Part shown: positions 21,680-31,767 of the stretch, piece by piece
Layout of the letters: each line of letters opens with the position of its first letter
Position numbering within the stretch: the stretch's first letter is position 1
Source: Sphingomonas hengshuiensis
GTDB taxonomy: Bacteria > Pseudomonadota > Alphaproteobacteria > Sphingomonadales > Sphingomonadaceae
Direction: 5' to 3'
Assembly (NCBI RefSeq): GCF_000935025.1
Contig: NZ_CP010836.1
Coordinates: 3,224,001-3,288,000 of the forward strand
Length of the DNA stretch: 64,000 nt
Notes under the pieces: generated by a model
Told to the model about the DNA's origin: nothing
Databases searched by the model: none
The model's input: only the letters and a program-made list of their open reading frames with translations
Made by a program: the position numbers and the translations under genes

Positions 21680-22084
21680 TCAGGCGTCCTCGTCTTCGAA
21701 ATCGAACTGGCGCGTGGCCCCCTTGGCCATCACCTTGCGCAGCCAGGGCGCCGGGTTGCCCTTCAGCACGTCCTGCAGCTTGACGAGCAGGCTCTCGATC
21801 GCCTCGGGCTCGTTGACCTTCATCGGATGGATGTTCTGCGCGACGACCCGCGCCGCGCCCGATCCGCCGATCGCGGCGACATAGAGGATCGCGCAATCCC
21901 TGATCGCGTCGAGCTTGGGCGCGAGCTTGTCCTCGTCGCCATCCTCCTTCAAATCGCCTTCGAACGCGACGACCTGGTCGAGCGCGAAGCCCTCGGGCTC
22001 GAGGTCATAGATGGCGATATTCTTGGCCCAGCCGAAATGCGCGTCGACGCGCTTCAGGTCCTGCGTGGCGAACGCGACTTTCAT
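21680..22084 (-). CDS. nifX: NifX, FeMo-cofactor precursor carrier
   Basis: NifX (134 aa) binds NifB-co and VK-cluster and passes them between NifB and NifEN. The sequence begins [20 protein letters not shown], with the conserved His region of the NifX/NifB C-terminal/NafY fold, and ends in an acidic tail after [10 protein letters not shown]. Its ATG overlaps the nifN stop as ATGA. Confidence 0.94.
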   Translation of the reverse strand: MKVAFATQDLKRVDAHFGWAKNIAIYDLEPEGFALDQVVAFEGDLKEDGDEDKLAPKLDAIRDCAILYVAAIGGSGAARVVAQNIHPMKVNEPEAIESLLVKLQDVLKGNPAPWLRKVMAKGATRQFDFEDEDA

Positions 22085-23454
22085 TGGACTAGCTCCTTGG
22101 GTTCGGGGGCAGACAGGATCGAGGGATGTTCGCGCCAGTCCTCGGGGCCGGGCGCGTGGCCCTGCGCCATCAGCACATTGCCGATCGCGAAGATCAGGTC
22201 GCGCGTGCCGCGATAGCCGACGCTGACCAGATGCCCCGCGCCCAGCATGTCGAACAGCGGCAGCCCCATGCGGAACAGCGGCACGCCCAGCCGCGCCGCC
22301 GCCTGACGGCCATGGCTGTGCGTGATGAGCAGGTCGGCATCGCCCGCACGGGCCTCGAGGTCCTCGAGGTCGCCGATCAGCACTTCGGATGCGGGCAGGC
22401 GCTCGAGCACCGGCGACTGGGTAGTCGTGACCGCGGCGACGATCTCCGCGCCCATTTCGTGCAGCATCGATCCGATCGCGAACAGCAGATCGGGCTCGGC
22501 CCCGATCGCGATCCGCCGCCCGCCGATGTGGAAATGCCCGTCGAGCATCGCGTCGACGAGCTGGCCGCGCTGGCGGCGATATTTGGCCGGCACCGCGCGC
22601 CCGCTGATCTCGCTCAGGAACCCCACCAGTGCGTCGTTGGCGGCAAGCCCGGTCAGCCGGTCGAACAGGCGAAACGGCACCCCTGCCCGGGCCTCCAGCG
22701 CCACCGCGGCGGGCCGCATCTGTTCGCCGATCGCGATCGTCCAGCCTGCCAGCCCCATTGCGCGCGCCGCGTCGCATCCGGTGCCGCCGATCGTGGTGGG
22801 GGTGAAATCGTCGGGGATATGCCCGTCGAGCGATCCCGACAGATCGGGCAGGAAGGTGGCCGACAGCCCGAACGCCTCGAACAGATCGCGCAGTTCGTCG
22901 ATGTCGCCCGGCGTCAAATGGCACCCCGCAAGCACGTTGATCCGGCGAGGATCGGGCACGACATTGGCGGCGCGCGGCTCGACCAGCGCCTCGACCAGCG
23001 CGGTCACGGCCTTTGCCCAGCCGTCCTGGAACGCATCCTTGAAATCGGGGGTGGAGACATAGACCAGCGCGATGTCGGCCAGCTCGGGATGCTTCTCGCG
23101 GATCAGCGCGATATAGCCCTGGACGTCGTCGCCCTTGGTCTCGGTCACCCCGGTCGAGCAGATGCCGATGATCTCGGGCTTGGTCCGCTTGGCGATGTTG
23201 AGCACCGCCTGTTCGACATTGTCATAGCCGCCCAGCACCGTCGCGACTTCGGACATGGCGGTGGTCTGGAGCGGGATCGCCTCGCGGAAATGGCGGACGA
23301 ACAGGACGAGCCCGAAGCTGGTGCAGCCCTGGCTGCCATGGAGCAACGGCATCGCGCCGCGCATGCCCATGAAGGCGAGCGCACCGCCGATCGGCTGGCT
23401 CATCTTGAGCGGGTTGACGGTGCAGGCCTTGGCCGCCTTGACGAGCTGCGCCAT
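22081..23454 (-). CDS. nifN: NifN, FeMo-cofactor scaffold beta subunit
   Basis: NifN (457 aa) pairs with NifE to mature NifB-co to FeMo-co. It is a NifK relative; the conserved Cys of the inter-subunit cluster is in LHGSQGCTSFGLVLF, and the start KACTVNPLKMSQPIGGALAF is typical. It starts 2 bp after the nifE stop. Confidence 0.95.
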   Translation of the reverse strand: MAQLVKAAKACTVNPLKMSQPIGGALAFMGMRGAMPLLHGSQGCTSFGLVLFVRHFREAIPLQTTAMSEVATVLGGYDNVEQAVLNIAKRTKPEIIGICSTGVTETKGDDVQGYIALIREKHPELADIALVYVSTPDFKDAFQDGWAKAVTALVEALVEPRAANVVPDPRRINVLAGCHLTPGDIDELRDLFEAFGLSATFLPDLSGSLDGHIPDDFTPTTIGGTGCDAARAMGLAGWTIAIGEQMRPAAVALEARAGVPFRLFDRLTGLAANDALVGFLSEISGRAVPAKYRRQRGQLVDAMLDGHFHIGGRRIAIGAEPDLLFAIGSMLHEMGAEIVAAVTTTQSPVLERLPASEVLIGDLEDLEARAGDADLLITHSHGRQAAARLGVPLFRMGLPLFDMLGAGHLVSVGYRGTRDLIFAIGNVLMAQGHAPGPEDWREHPSILSAPEPKELVQ

Positions 23455-23456
23455 GG

Positions 23457-25121
23457 CTATGCCGCCGCCTGCATCGCGCGCCGCAGGGGCCCGGCGTCGG
23501 CGAGGATTTCGTCGACCAGCACGCCGCAGCTACCGCATTTGGTCGCGGCGCCCGTCGCGCCCGACACTGCGGCGCGGGTGGCGCATCCCGTCGCCACGGC
23601 ATCCTCGATCGCGCCGGTGGCGACCCCCATGCATTTGCACAAGGTCGCCGTCCGCCGTGCCGCCTCGGCTTGCTCGGGCGTCTCAGGCTCGACAGTCTCC
23701 TCCGGCTCGGCCATCGCCAGCGCCTGCCAGTCGACACCCGCCTCGGCCCAGGGGGCGGGGCGGCGGACTTCGTCCCAGATCGGATTGAACAACGTCCGCG
23801 CGATCTCGCGGACCAGCGCGACCATGCCGTGATAGCCGGCATAGGCGTAATGCCGCTCCTGGTTGATATCGAGCCACGGCATCCCGGCCTTCAGCGCGAT
23901 GAACTGCGAGCGCCCGCCCGACAGCATGATGTCGGCCTCCGCGGTCTTGAGCATCCGGTACATTTCGCGCGGAGTCAGGTCGTCGAACATATGCGCGTCG
24001 GCGCCCATCAGTTCCTTGATCTTGTCCTTGTCTTCCTTGGTCGATTTCTTGATCGAGGTGCCGACGATCTCCATCCCCGCTTCCTGGAGCGCGGCGACCA
24101 CCGACCAGCTTTTGACGCCGCCGGTGACGAGCAGCACCTTCTTGCCCGCCAGACGCGCGGCATAAGGCGCGATCCGATCCCAGGCGCGCGCTTCCTCGCG
24201 CGCGATCACCGCCTCGGTGCGGTCCATCAGTTCGGGGTCGGCGCCCTTTTCGATCAGCAGCCGCGCGATTTCGCGCAGGCTGTCCGACATGTCGCCGATG
24301 CCGTAGAAACTGCCTTCGAAGAACGGGATATCGTACCGCTCCTCCATCTTGCGCGCGACGTTGATCATCGCTTTCGAGCAGACCATCATCGCCGCCTTCG
24401 CCCGGTGCGACCAGGCGACTTCCTCGTACCGGGCATCGCCCGAAATGCAGGACAGGATGCGGATGCCCAGCTCGTCGAGCAGCGGCTTCACCTGCCACAG
24501 TTCGCCGGCGAGATTATATTCGCCGATGATGTTGATGTCATAGGGGGTGGTGTATTCGGGCTCGCGCGTCCCGATGACGTGGGCCAGCAGCGCCTCGCCC
24601 GCCAGCTTGTTGCCGAGATTCTTCGGCCCCACAAAGCCGGGCGAATTGATCGGAACCACCGGCGTGCCGAACTTCTCCGCCGCCGCCTTGCACACCGCGT
24701 CGATATCGTCGCCGATCATCGCGGGCACGCAGGTCTGGTACACGAACACGGCCGGCGGCGCATATTTCGCCACGATCTCCCTGATCGCCTTGAACAGATG
24801 CTTCTCGCCGCCGAACACGATGTCGGTCTCGTTGATGTCGGTGGTGAAGCCGGTCCGATAGAGTTGGGGGCCGGACGAGGCGGCGCCGCGATTGTCCCAG
24901 CTATTGCCTTCGCACGCGATCGGCCCGTGGACGAGATGGGCGACGTCGGTGATCGGTTGGAGCGCGATCTTCGCGCCGTCAAACGCACATCCGCCCGCCG
25001 CCCCGCCCGGCTGGAGCTGCTTGGTGCAGCCCTTCTTCCTCTCCTTATCGGACTTGTTCTGGTTCTTGCCGCAACCGGGTTCGTTGAAGACGTCCTGGAC
25101 GGTCTGACTGAGAGAACTCAT
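23457..25121 (-). CDS. nifE: NifE, FeMo-cofactor scaffold alpha subunit with C-terminal BFD-like [2Fe-2S] domain
   Basis: The 554-aa protein consists of a normal NifE body (1 to about 470) and a 60-residue extension. Cluster ligands in the body include the Cys of [12 protein letters not shown] and [12 protein letters not shown]. The extension has C-X-C at 495-497 (CKC) and C-X2-C at 529-532 (CGSC) with 31 residues between, the bacterioferritin-associated-ferredoxin pattern also found in NifU. Longer NifE proteins of this sort occur in some alphaproteobacteria; the domain may feed electrons to NifEN. A Cys-containing, Lys-rich N-terminal stretch (residues 15-35) is also present. It lies 40 bp behind nifK. 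Confidence 0.95.
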   Translation of the reverse strand: MSSLSQTVQDVFNEPGCGKNQNKSDKERKKGCTKQLQPGGAAGGCAFDGAKIALQPITDVAHLVHGPIACEGNSWDNRGAASSGPQLYRTGFTTDINETDIVFGGEKHLFKAIREIVAKYAPPAVFVYQTCVPAMIGDDIDAVCKAAAEKFGTPVVPINSPGFVGPKNLGNKLAGEALLAHVIGTREPEYTTPYDINIIGEYNLAGELWQVKPLLDELGIRILSCISGDARYEEVAWSHRAKAAMMVCSKAMINVARKMEERYDIPFFEGSFYGIGDMSDSLREIARLLIEKGADPELMDRTEAVIAREEARAWDRIAPYAARLAGKKVLLVTGGVKSWSVVAALQEAGMEIVGTSIKKSTKEDKDKIKELMGADAHMFDDLTPREMYRMLKTAEADIMLSGGRSQFIALKAGMPWLDINQERHYAYAGYHGMVALVREIARTLFNPIWDEVRRPAPWAEAGVDWQALAMAEPEETVEPETPEQAEAARRTATLCKCMGVATGAIEDAVATGCATRAAVSGATGAATKCGSCGVLVDEILADAGPLRRAMQAAA

Positions 25122-25161
25122 CGCCTGTCTCCTGCGCGAACCCGGTTGCGGTGTCCCGGCA

Positions 25162-26721
25162 TCAGCGGATGATGTCGAAGCTATAGTCGGTCTTGGCCGG
25201 CACGTTGGTCGTGGCGTCCATATGTTCGAAGATGCGGTCGAGGATCGTGACGAGCACGTTGAGCCCGCCCTGATAGCCCCACACCGGATAGCGATGCTTG
25301 TGATGGCGATCGAAGATCGGGAAGCCGATGCGGATCAGCGGCGTGCCGGTGTCGCGCTCCAGATATTTGCCATAGGTATTGCCGATCAGGAAATCGACGG
25401 GGCTGGTGAACAGCAGCGACCGCATGTGCCACAGGTCCTTGCCGGGATAAGCCTGGCAGCCCGCACCGAACGGGGAACTGTCGAACAGTTCCTGCATCTT
25501 CTTCGCCCAGGCCTTGCTGCCGTTGGTGGCAAGGACATGGACCGGCTCGGCGCCCAGTTCGAGCAGGAAGGCGGACAGGCCGTAGCAAAGATCGGGATCG
25601 CCATAGATCGCGAACTTCTTGCCATGGATGTGCGCGTTGCTGTCGGCGATGGCATCGACCAGCCGCCCGCGCTCGCGCGCCAGTTCCTCGGGGATTTCGA
25701 CTCCGGCGATCCGGGCGATCTCCATCAGGAAACGGTCGGTGCCGGCGACGCCGATCGGGTGGTTGAGCGCAACGGTTTCCTGGCCGTGCGCGGCGATCAT
25801 CGGCAGCGTCTTCTCGGTGCAATATTCCTGCATCGAGATCGTCGCCTTGGCATGGACGGCATTGGCCGCATCCTCCAGCGTGGTGCCGCCGTCATACATG
25901 CGGAACTCGCCGTCGGTCGGCGTGTCCCACACGTCGCTGGTGTCGCCCAGGATCGTGTAGTCGACCTTCATCACGTCGAAGATGCGCTTCACTTCGCGCA
26001 GATTGCCGACAGTGTAGCCGTCGAACCCGCCGAGGAAGTTGATCTTGTTGTCGGGCACGCGCACCAGCTTGTCGACGGTACCGGCCTTGCCGTCCCAGAA
26101 ATGCTCCAGCACGCCCTTCATCGCATTGTCATAGCCGGTGATATGGCTGCCGACGAAGGCGGGGGTGTGCGCGAAGGGCACGTCGAATTCCTCGGGGACG
26201 CTGCCCTTTTCCTTCGCGGTCTTGATGAAGGCGTTGAGGTCGTCGCCGATCACTTCGGCCATGCACGTGGTCGAGACCGCTATCATCTTCGGCTTGTACA
26301 TGCTCAGCGTGTTCGCCAGCCCATCAACCATGTTGTTGAGCCCGCCGAACACCGCCGCGTCCTCGGTCATCGACGAGGAGACGCAGCTTGTCGGCTCCTT
26401 GAAGTGGCGCGAGAAGTGCGAGCGGTAATAGGCGACGCAGCCCTGCGATCCGTGGACGAACGGGATCGTCCCTTCGAAGCCGACCGCGACGAACACCGCG
26501 CCCAGCGGCTGGCACGCCTTGGCCGGATTGACGGTGAGCGCATCGCGCTTGAAATTCAGCTCCTTATATTCCTCGGTCTTGGTCCATTCGCGCACCCGCG
26601 CGACTTCGGCCGCATCCACCGGGTTTTCGAACTGCTCCTTCTTGCGCGCGAGCATTTCCTGATATTCCGGGCCGCGAAACAGCTCGAAATGGTCGATGAC
26701 GTTATTTGCATCCTGTGGCAT
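25162..26721 (-). CDS. nifK: Nitrogenase MoFe protein beta chain
   Basis: NifK (519 aa) forms the alpha2-beta2 dinitrogenase with NifD. P-cluster cysteines fall at 70 (NPAKACQPL), 95 ([13 protein letters not shown]) and 153 ([12 protein letters not shown]), the same numbers as in Azotobacter. ATG 26721 follows AGGAGG. The N-terminal extension (about 50 residues) is the typical NifK arm. Confidence 0.97.
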   Translation of the reverse strand: MPQDANNVIDHFELFRGPEYQEMLARKKEQFENPVDAAEVARVREWTKTEEYKELNFKRDALTVNPAKACQPLGAVFVAVGFEGTIPFVHGSQGCVAYYRSHFSRHFKEPTSCVSSSMTEDAAVFGGLNNMVDGLANTLSMYKPKMIAVSTTCMAEVIGDDLNAFIKTAKEKGSVPEEFDVPFAHTPAFVGSHITGYDNAMKGVLEHFWDGKAGTVDKLVRVPDNKINFLGGFDGYTVGNLREVKRIFDVMKVDYTILGDTSDVWDTPTDGEFRMYDGGTTLEDAANAVHAKATISMQEYCTEKTLPMIAAHGQETVALNHPIGVAGTDRFLMEIARIAGVEIPEELARERGRLVDAIADSNAHIHGKKFAIYGDPDLCYGLSAFLLELGAEPVHVLATNGSKAWAKKMQELFDSSPFGAGCQAYPGKDLWHMRSLLFTSPVDFLIGNTYGKYLERDTGTPLIRIGFPIFDRHHKHRYPVWGYQGGLNVLVTILDRIFEHMDATTNVPAKTDYSFDIIR

Positions 26722-26750
26722 GCGAGCCTCCTGCGATGTTCGAATGGGGT

Positions 26751-26798
26751 TCCGGCGCCGCCCGCGCGGGGCAAAAGGAACGCGGTGGCGGCGCCGGA
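26751..26798 (-). other. Intercistronic hairpin between nifD and nifK
   Basis: A 12-bp perfect stem (26751-26762 with 26787-26798) contains an inner CGCG pairing and an A-rich loop. It lies in the 83-bp gap between nifD and nifK. It may mark an RNA-processing or stabilising element that sets subunit levels; it has no U-tract typical of a terminator. Confidence 0.6.
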
Positions 26799-26804
26799 TC
26801 TCGG

Positions 26805-28307
26805 CTATTCCGCCGCCAGCGCCAGCGGCTCTTCGGGGCGCTGCTTCCATGGCGTCGGCGTCATTTTCCAGATCGGCGCGTTGATCGCCATGTCCATGTC
26901 GCGCGCGAAGATCGCGAAGCCGTCATAGCCATGATAGGGGCCCGAATAGTCCCAGCTGTGCATCTGGCGGAACGGTACGCCCATCTTCTGGAAGACGTAC
27001 TTTTCCTTGATGCCGGAGCCGACCAGGTCGGGCTGGACCTTCTCGACGAACTTCTCGAACTCATAGCCCGTGACGTCGTCGTAGATCAGCGTGCCGTCCT
27101 TGATATAATGCTGGGCGGTGCGCTGGTAATCGTCGTTATGGCCGAATTCATAGCCGGTCCCGACGACTTCCATGCCTAGGTCCTCATAGGCGCCGATGAC
27201 GTGCCGGGGACGCAGCCCGCCGACATAGAGCATCACCGTCTTGCCCTGGAGGCGGGGGCGGTAGCGATCGATCACCGCCTGCATCAGCGGCTGGTATTTG
27301 GCGATGACGCGCTCGGCGCCTTCCTTGATCTTGTCGTCGAAATAGCTGGCGATCTTGCGCAGCGATTCGGCGATCTTGGTCGGGCCGAAGAAGTTGTACT
27401 CGACCCAGGGCACGCCGTATTTCTCTTCCATGTGCCGCGAGATATAGTTCATCGAGCGATAGCAATGGAGGACATTGAGCTTCGCGCGCGGCGTCGCCTC
27501 CAGCTCGGCGATCGAGCCGTCGCCCGACCATTGCGCGATCACCCGCAGCCCCATTTCCTCGAGCAGGATGCGCGAGGACCAGGCGTCGCCGCCGATATTG
27601 TAATCGCCGATGATCGCGACGTCATAGGGCGTCAGTTCGATCGCCGGCGGGGCATCGCCCATCTTGTCGAACACGAAATCGCGCACGGCATCGTTGGCGA
27701 TATGGTGGCCGAGCGACTGGGATACGCCGCGAAAGCCCTCGCACCGCACCGGCACGATGGTCTTGCCGTCATATTCCTTGCTCTTGGCCTTGCTCACCGC
27801 TTCGATGTCGTCGCCGATCAGGCCGATCGGGCATTCGGACTGGACGGTGATGCCCTTGTTGAGCGGGAACAGTTCCTCGATTTCGTCCATGATCTTGGCG
27901 AGCTTCTTGTCGCCGCCGAAGACGATGTCCTTTTCCTGGAAATCGGACGTGAACTGCATCGTCACGAAGGTGTCGATGCCCGTCGTACCGATATAATAAT
28001 TGCGCCGCGCGGCCCAGCTATACTGGCCGCAGCCGACCGGGCCGTGCGAGATGTGGATCATGTCCTTGATCGGACCCCACACCACCCCCTTGGACCCCGC
28101 ATAGGCGCAACCGCGAATGGTCATCACACCGGGGATCGACTTGATATTCGACTTGACGCCGCAATCGCTCTTGCCGTCCTCATGGACGTTGAGGTGCTTG
28201 GCGCGCCGCTTGGCGGTCTTTTCCGGATAGACTTCCAGGACTTCCTGGATCAGCTTCCGGTTCCGTTCCTTGATCTCGGCGATGTCCGTTACCGTTGAAA
28301 CGCTCAT
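26805..28307 (-). CDS. nifD: Nitrogenase MoFe protein alpha chain
   Basis: NifD (500 aa) carries the FeMo-cofactor. P-cluster ligands are Cys67, Cys93 and Cys159; the cofactor Cys is 282 in [11 protein letters not shown] and the cofactor His lies in [14 protein letters not shown]. The start is ATG 28307 with AGGAG upstream; a GTG three codons earlier is less likely. All residues needed for activity are present. Confidence 0.97.
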   Translation of the reverse strand: MSVSTVTDIAEIKERNRKLIQEVLEVYPEKTAKRRAKHLNVHEDGKSDCGVKSNIKSIPGVMTIRGCAYAGSKGVVWGPIKDMIHISHGPVGCGQYSWAARRNYYIGTTGIDTFVTMQFTSDFQEKDIVFGGDKKLAKIMDEIEELFPLNKGITVQSECPIGLIGDDIEAVSKAKSKEYDGKTIVPVRCEGFRGVSQSLGHHIANDAVRDFVFDKMGDAPPAIELTPYDVAIIGDYNIGGDAWSSRILLEEMGLRVIAQWSGDGSIAELEATPRAKLNVLHCYRSMNYISRHMEEKYGVPWVEYNFFGPTKIAESLRKIASYFDDKIKEGAERVIAKYQPLMQAVIDRYRPRLQGKTVMLYVGGLRPRHVIGAYEDLGMEVVGTGYEFGHNDDYQRTAQHYIKDGTLIYDDVTGYEFEKFVEKVQPDLVGSGIKEKYVFQKMGVPFRQMHSWDYSGPYHGYDGFAIFARDMDMAINAPIWKMTPTPWKQRPEEPLALAAE

Positions 28308-28343
28308 CGTGCTCACTCCTGCTTGATCCAGTAGTCGAAAGTC

Positions 28344-28383
28344 CCGGGCCCGTGCGCAGCAAGGGATGGGCGCAAGGGCCCGG
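28344..28383 (-). other. Intercistronic hairpin between nifH and nifD
   Basis: A 14-bp stem with one mismatch (28344-28357 with 28370-28383) and a 12-base loop lies in the nifH-nifD gap. Structures in this position are known from other diazotrophs to stabilise the nifH segment or attenuate nifDK; here it is inferred from sequence only. Confidence 0.65.
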
Positions 28384-28395
28384 AACCCCGTTCGC

Positions 28396-29280
<885 letters not shown>

Positions 29281-29415
29281 CTAATTGATCCGCGATTGAC
29301 CGGGCTGGGGCTGACAAGCTTGACCGGCACTCTCCCGTCGCGTCGTTTCCCCTCGGCGGCGGCTGGCATTCGCAAGCGATCGACGATCGACCGATCCGGG
29401 TGCCGCGACAGACTT

Positions 29416-29431
29416 TGCAACCTGCGTGCCA
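29416..29431 (-). promoter_or_regulatory. Sigma-54 promoter of nifHDKENX
   Basis: TGGCAC-N5-TTGCA on the minus strand is an exact consensus. It is 145 bp before nifH, leaving a long leader (29272-29415) in which I see no further element. NifA sites lie at 29500 and 29529. Together these signals and the divergent promoter fill the 374-bp nifH/receiver gap. Confidence 0.95.
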
Positions 29432-29499
29432 AACTGGATCGTGTAGCAATTTCAGTGGGTTGATGATTTTTGTCGGGTGCCGCACCTGCGCCACGGCCA

Positions 29500-29515
29500 T
29501 GTGACGAAAACGACA
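29500..29515. promoter_or_regulatory. NifA upstream activator site (nifH)
   Basis: TGT-N10-ACA exact match, 69 bp upstream of the nifH -24 element. Confidence 0.85.
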
Positions 29516-29528
29516 ATCAGACCTTCGG

Positions 29529-29544
29529 TGTCGCAAAGCACACA
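29529..29544. promoter_or_regulatory. NifA upstream activator site (divergent)
   Basis: TGT-N10-ACA exact match, 54 bp upstream of the plus-strand sigma-54 promoter at 29598 and also in reach of the nifH promoter. Confidence 0.8.
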
Positions 29545-29597
29545 TGCATCACCGGCCCGCCACGGCGCGAGCACCGCCAAAACCCGCCCCTTCCGAT

Positions 29598-29613
29598 TGG
29601 AACGAAATTTGCT
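29598..29613 (+). promoter_or_regulatory. Sigma-54 promoter of the pseudo-receiver/mop unit
   Basis: TGGAAC-N5-TTGCT differs from consensus at one position and lies 33 bp before the receiver ATG. Confidence 0.85.
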
Positions 29614-29645
29614 TCGCGTGCTGCGCCATTGGAAGGAGAAGCATC

Positions 29646-30077
29646 ATGCAGATTGGCGTCGAAACGTCGAAGGCCGTCGACCAGCGCCGCGTGTTCGTAG
29701 TCGACGAGGACGAGATCACCCGCGCCGCGCTCCAGTTCATGCTCCATGACGAGATCGAGACGCACGAACTCGCCAGCCTCGACGAAGCCTATGCCAAGGG
29801 CACCGACTGGCTGACCCCCGACGTGCTGTTGCTGGGCGTGTCGATCCTGAAGACGCGGGGGCCCGCCGTGATCGACGAGATCGTCGCGCGCTATCCGGCG
29901 ATCCGGGTGCTGATCGTGACGGGCAAGGAGGATGAGGAGGTTGCGATCGCCGGGCTGAAGGCCGGGGCGCACGGCGCGCTCGTCAAGCCGCTCCGGCTCG
30001 AGACGGTGCGCAAGAAGATCGACACGATCCTGGGCCGCGACGGTGGCGCGGCGCTCGTGCAGCTCGGCGGACTTTGA
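29646..30077 (+). CDS. Atypical response-regulator receiver protein lacking the phosphorylated Asp
   Basis: This 143-aa protein is a stand-alone CheY-like receiver: VFVVDEDE (acidic pocket, 17-24), the beta-3 strand PDVLLLGVSIL (58-68), VTG (Thr92) and the ALVKPL lysine (Lys114) are in order. At the beta-3 end the phospho-acceptor Asp is replaced by Gly64, so ordinary phosphorylation is not expected. There is no output domain. ATG 29646 follows AAGGAG. A NifA site and sigma-54 promoter precede it, so it is made with nitrogenase. It may work as a protein-interaction module; partner and role are unknown. The broken mop gene follows by 21 bp. Confidence 0.85.
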   Translation: MQIGVETSKAVDQRRVFVVDEDEITRAALQFMLHDEIETHELASLDEAYAKGTDWLTPDVLLLGVSILKTRGPAVIDEIVARYPAIRVLIVTGKEDEEVAIAGLKAGAHGALVKPLRLETVRKKIDTILGRDGGAALVQLGGL

Positions 30078-30158
30078 CGGCACAAGGGAGACGGCATCAT
30101 GAAGATCAGCGCACGCAACCAGATCAGCGGCACGATCGCCAGCGTGACGAAGGGCGCA

Positions 30159-30190
30159 GGCAGTGTCAGGAATTTCGTGTGCGGGCGGGC
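30159..30190 (+). repeat. Left inverted repeat of the IS256-family element
   Basis: 32-bp terminal repeat, matching the right end with a single mismatch at position 28. Confidence 0.92.
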
Positions 30191-30215
30191 ATAGTGGGTA
30201 AGAAGGAGACCCGAT

Positions 30216-31439
30216 ATGGCCCGACGCAAAGAACCAACGATACCAGATGAAGTGCTGGACCAATTGCTGGCCGGCGGGGATGCGGCAGCGGCGCTGCAAC
30301 ACGGCGGCTTGCTGGATGCGCTGAAGAAGGCGCTGGCCGAGCGCGCGTTGAACGCGGAGATGGATCACCACCTCGCCGGCGAGGACGGTGCCGGCAACAC
30401 GCGCAACGGCTATGGCCGCAAGACCGTGATAACCGACACCGGCAGCCTTTCGATTGCGGTGCCGCGCGACCGTCAGTCGAGCTTCGATCCGCAGTTGATC
30501 GCCAAGTACCAGCGCCGGTTTCCCGGCTTCGATGAGAAGATCGTGTCGATGTATGCGCGGGGCATGAGCACGCGGGAAATCGCCGGCCATCTCCAGGAGT
30601 TGTACGGCATCGACGCTTCGCCGGACCTGATCAGCACGGTGACCGACGCGGTGCTCGACGAGGTCGCCAGCTGGCAGCAGCGGCCGCTGGATCCGGTCTA
30701 TCCGCTTGTCTTTTTCGACGCGATCCGGGTGAAGATCCGCGATGAAGGCATGGTGCGCAACAAGGCGATCCACATCGCGCTGGGCGTCCGCGCCGATGGC
30801 GCGAAGGAAGTGCTCGGCCTGTGGCTGGAGCAGAATGAAGGTGCCAAATTCTGGCTGCGGGTGATGAACGAGCTCAGGAACCGCGGCACCGAAGATATCC
30901 TGCTGGCCGTGGTCGATGGGCTGAAAGGCTTTCCCGAGGCGATCACCGCCGTATTCCCCGACGCGGTCGTGCAGACGTGCATCGTCCATCTGCTGCGAAA
31001 CTCGATGGATTTCGTCTCCTGGAAGGACCGCAAGGGCCTGGCGACGGCGCTCAAGGAAATCTACCGCGCCCCCAGCGCCGAGGCCGCCGAACAGGCGCTG
31101 ACGGCGTTCGAGGCAGGGCCTTGGGGCACCCGCTATCCCGCCATCGGCCAAAGCTGGCGGCGCGCATGGGCCGAGGTGATCCCATTCTTCGCCTTCCCCG
31201 ACGAGGTCCGCCGGATCGTCTATACGACCAATGCGATCGAGGCCTTGAACTCGAAGCTGAGACGGGCCGTCCGCGCCAGGGGGCACTTCCCCAGCGACGA
31301 GGCCGCCACCAAGCTGCTCTACCTGATCTTGAACCGGTCGGAAAAAGAGTGGAAAATGCCACCACGGGAATGGTCCATGGCCAAGGCACAGTTCGCCGTT
31401 ATCTTCGGTGAGCGGTTCATCAGAGCCATGGCGGCATAA
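30216..31439 (+). CDS. IS256-family (mutator-type) transposase
   Basis: The 407-aa DDE transposase has Asp in LVFFDAIRVKIRD and LAVVDGLKGFPEA and Glu in TNAIEALNSKLRR, with the conserved IVHLLRNS and TRNGYGRKT segments of the family. It is full length and free of frameshifts, so probably active. It lies on the same strand as the mop gene it interrupts. Confidence 0.95.
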   Translation: MARRKEPTIPDEVLDQLLAGGDAAAALQHGGLLDALKKALAERALNAEMDHHLAGEDGAGNTRNGYGRKTVITDTGSLSIAVPRDRQSSFDPQLIAKYQRRFPGFDEKIVSMYARGMSTREIAGHLQELYGIDASPDLISTVTDAVLDEVASWQQRPLDPVYPLVFFDAIRVKIRDEGMVRNKAIHIALGVRADGAKEVLGLWLEQNEGAKFWLRVMNELRNRGTEDILLAVVDGLKGFPEAITAVFPDAVVQTCIVHLLRNSMDFVSWKDRKGLATALKEIYRAPSAEAAEQALTAFEAGPWGTRYPAIGQSWRRAWAEVIPFFAFPDEVRRIVYTTNAIEALNSKLRRAVRARGHFPSDEAATKLLYLILNRSEKEWKMPPREWSMAKAQFAVIFGERFIRAMAA

Positions 31440-31449
31440 TGTTCAATCC

Positions 31450-31481
31450 GCCCACCCGCACACGAAATTCCTGACACTGCC
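31450..31481 (-). repeat. Right inverted repeat of the IS256-family element
   Basis: Complement of the left end over 32 bp with one mismatch; the transposase stop is 10 bp inside it. Confidence 0.92.
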
Positions 31482-31689
31482 AGGGCGCAGTCAACGGCCA
31501 GGTCAAGATCGACATTGGCGGCGGCACCCTGCTCACCGCCAGCATCACCGAAGAGGCCATCGCCGAACTCGGCCTTGCGCCGGGCGACGCGGTCACGGCC
31601 TTCATCAAGGCGAGCGACGTGCTGATCGGCAAATAGCGCCGCCGGCGCCGGCGTCGCGCGCGACAAGATCGCGTTTGGCAAAATGCAGC

Positions 31690-31716
31690 GTCATCCTGAC
31701 GAAAGTCAGGATCCAT
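31690..31716 (-). repeat. REP-like palindrome, inverted copy
   Basis: On the minus strand it reads ATGGATCC, then GACTTTCGTC, then GGATGAC, matching the copy at 43-69 apart from paired stem changes. It faces the split copy at 31759/32821 across a 42-bp spacer, the layout of a paired REP (BIME) unit. Confidence 0.7.
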
Positions 31717-31767
31717 TCGGTGCTCGGCCTGCGCTTCTTCGTCCAGCGGAGTGGCTGAATGGATCCC

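Larger units (their letters stand above)
30159..31481 (+). mobile_element. IS256-family insertion sequence, complete
   Basis: The element is 1323 bp. Its ends are inverted repeats of 32 bp with one mismatch (30159-30190 and 31450-31481, starting GGCAGTGTCAGG). An 8-bp direct repeat AGGGCGCA flanks it (30151-30158 and 31482-31489), the target duplication expected for IS256. One intact transposase gene fills it. The near-perfect ends and duplication suggest recent insertion. Confidence 0.95.
30099..31636 (+). pseudogene. mop: mop molybdate-binding protein gene split by an IS256-family insertion
   Basis: The 5' part (30099-30158, MKISARNQISGTIASVTKGA) and the 3' part (31490-31636, beginning VNGQVKIDIGGGTLL and ending KASDVLIGK) are separated by a 1323-bp insertion sequence plus one copy of the 8-bp target repeat. 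Joining them without the insertion and one repeat restores a 68-aa Mop/TOBE protein in frame. Mop proteins bind molybdate or tungstate as oligomers and buffer Mo for cofactor synthesis. The upstream fragment now runs into a stop inside the element. Confidence 0.92.

Noticed and set aside
22126..26928. Very long open frames on the plus strand opposite nifN, nifE and nifK
   Set aside because: They are antisense to confident nif genes, rich in Arg/His/Pro typical of shadow frames in high-GC DNA, and have no family similarity.
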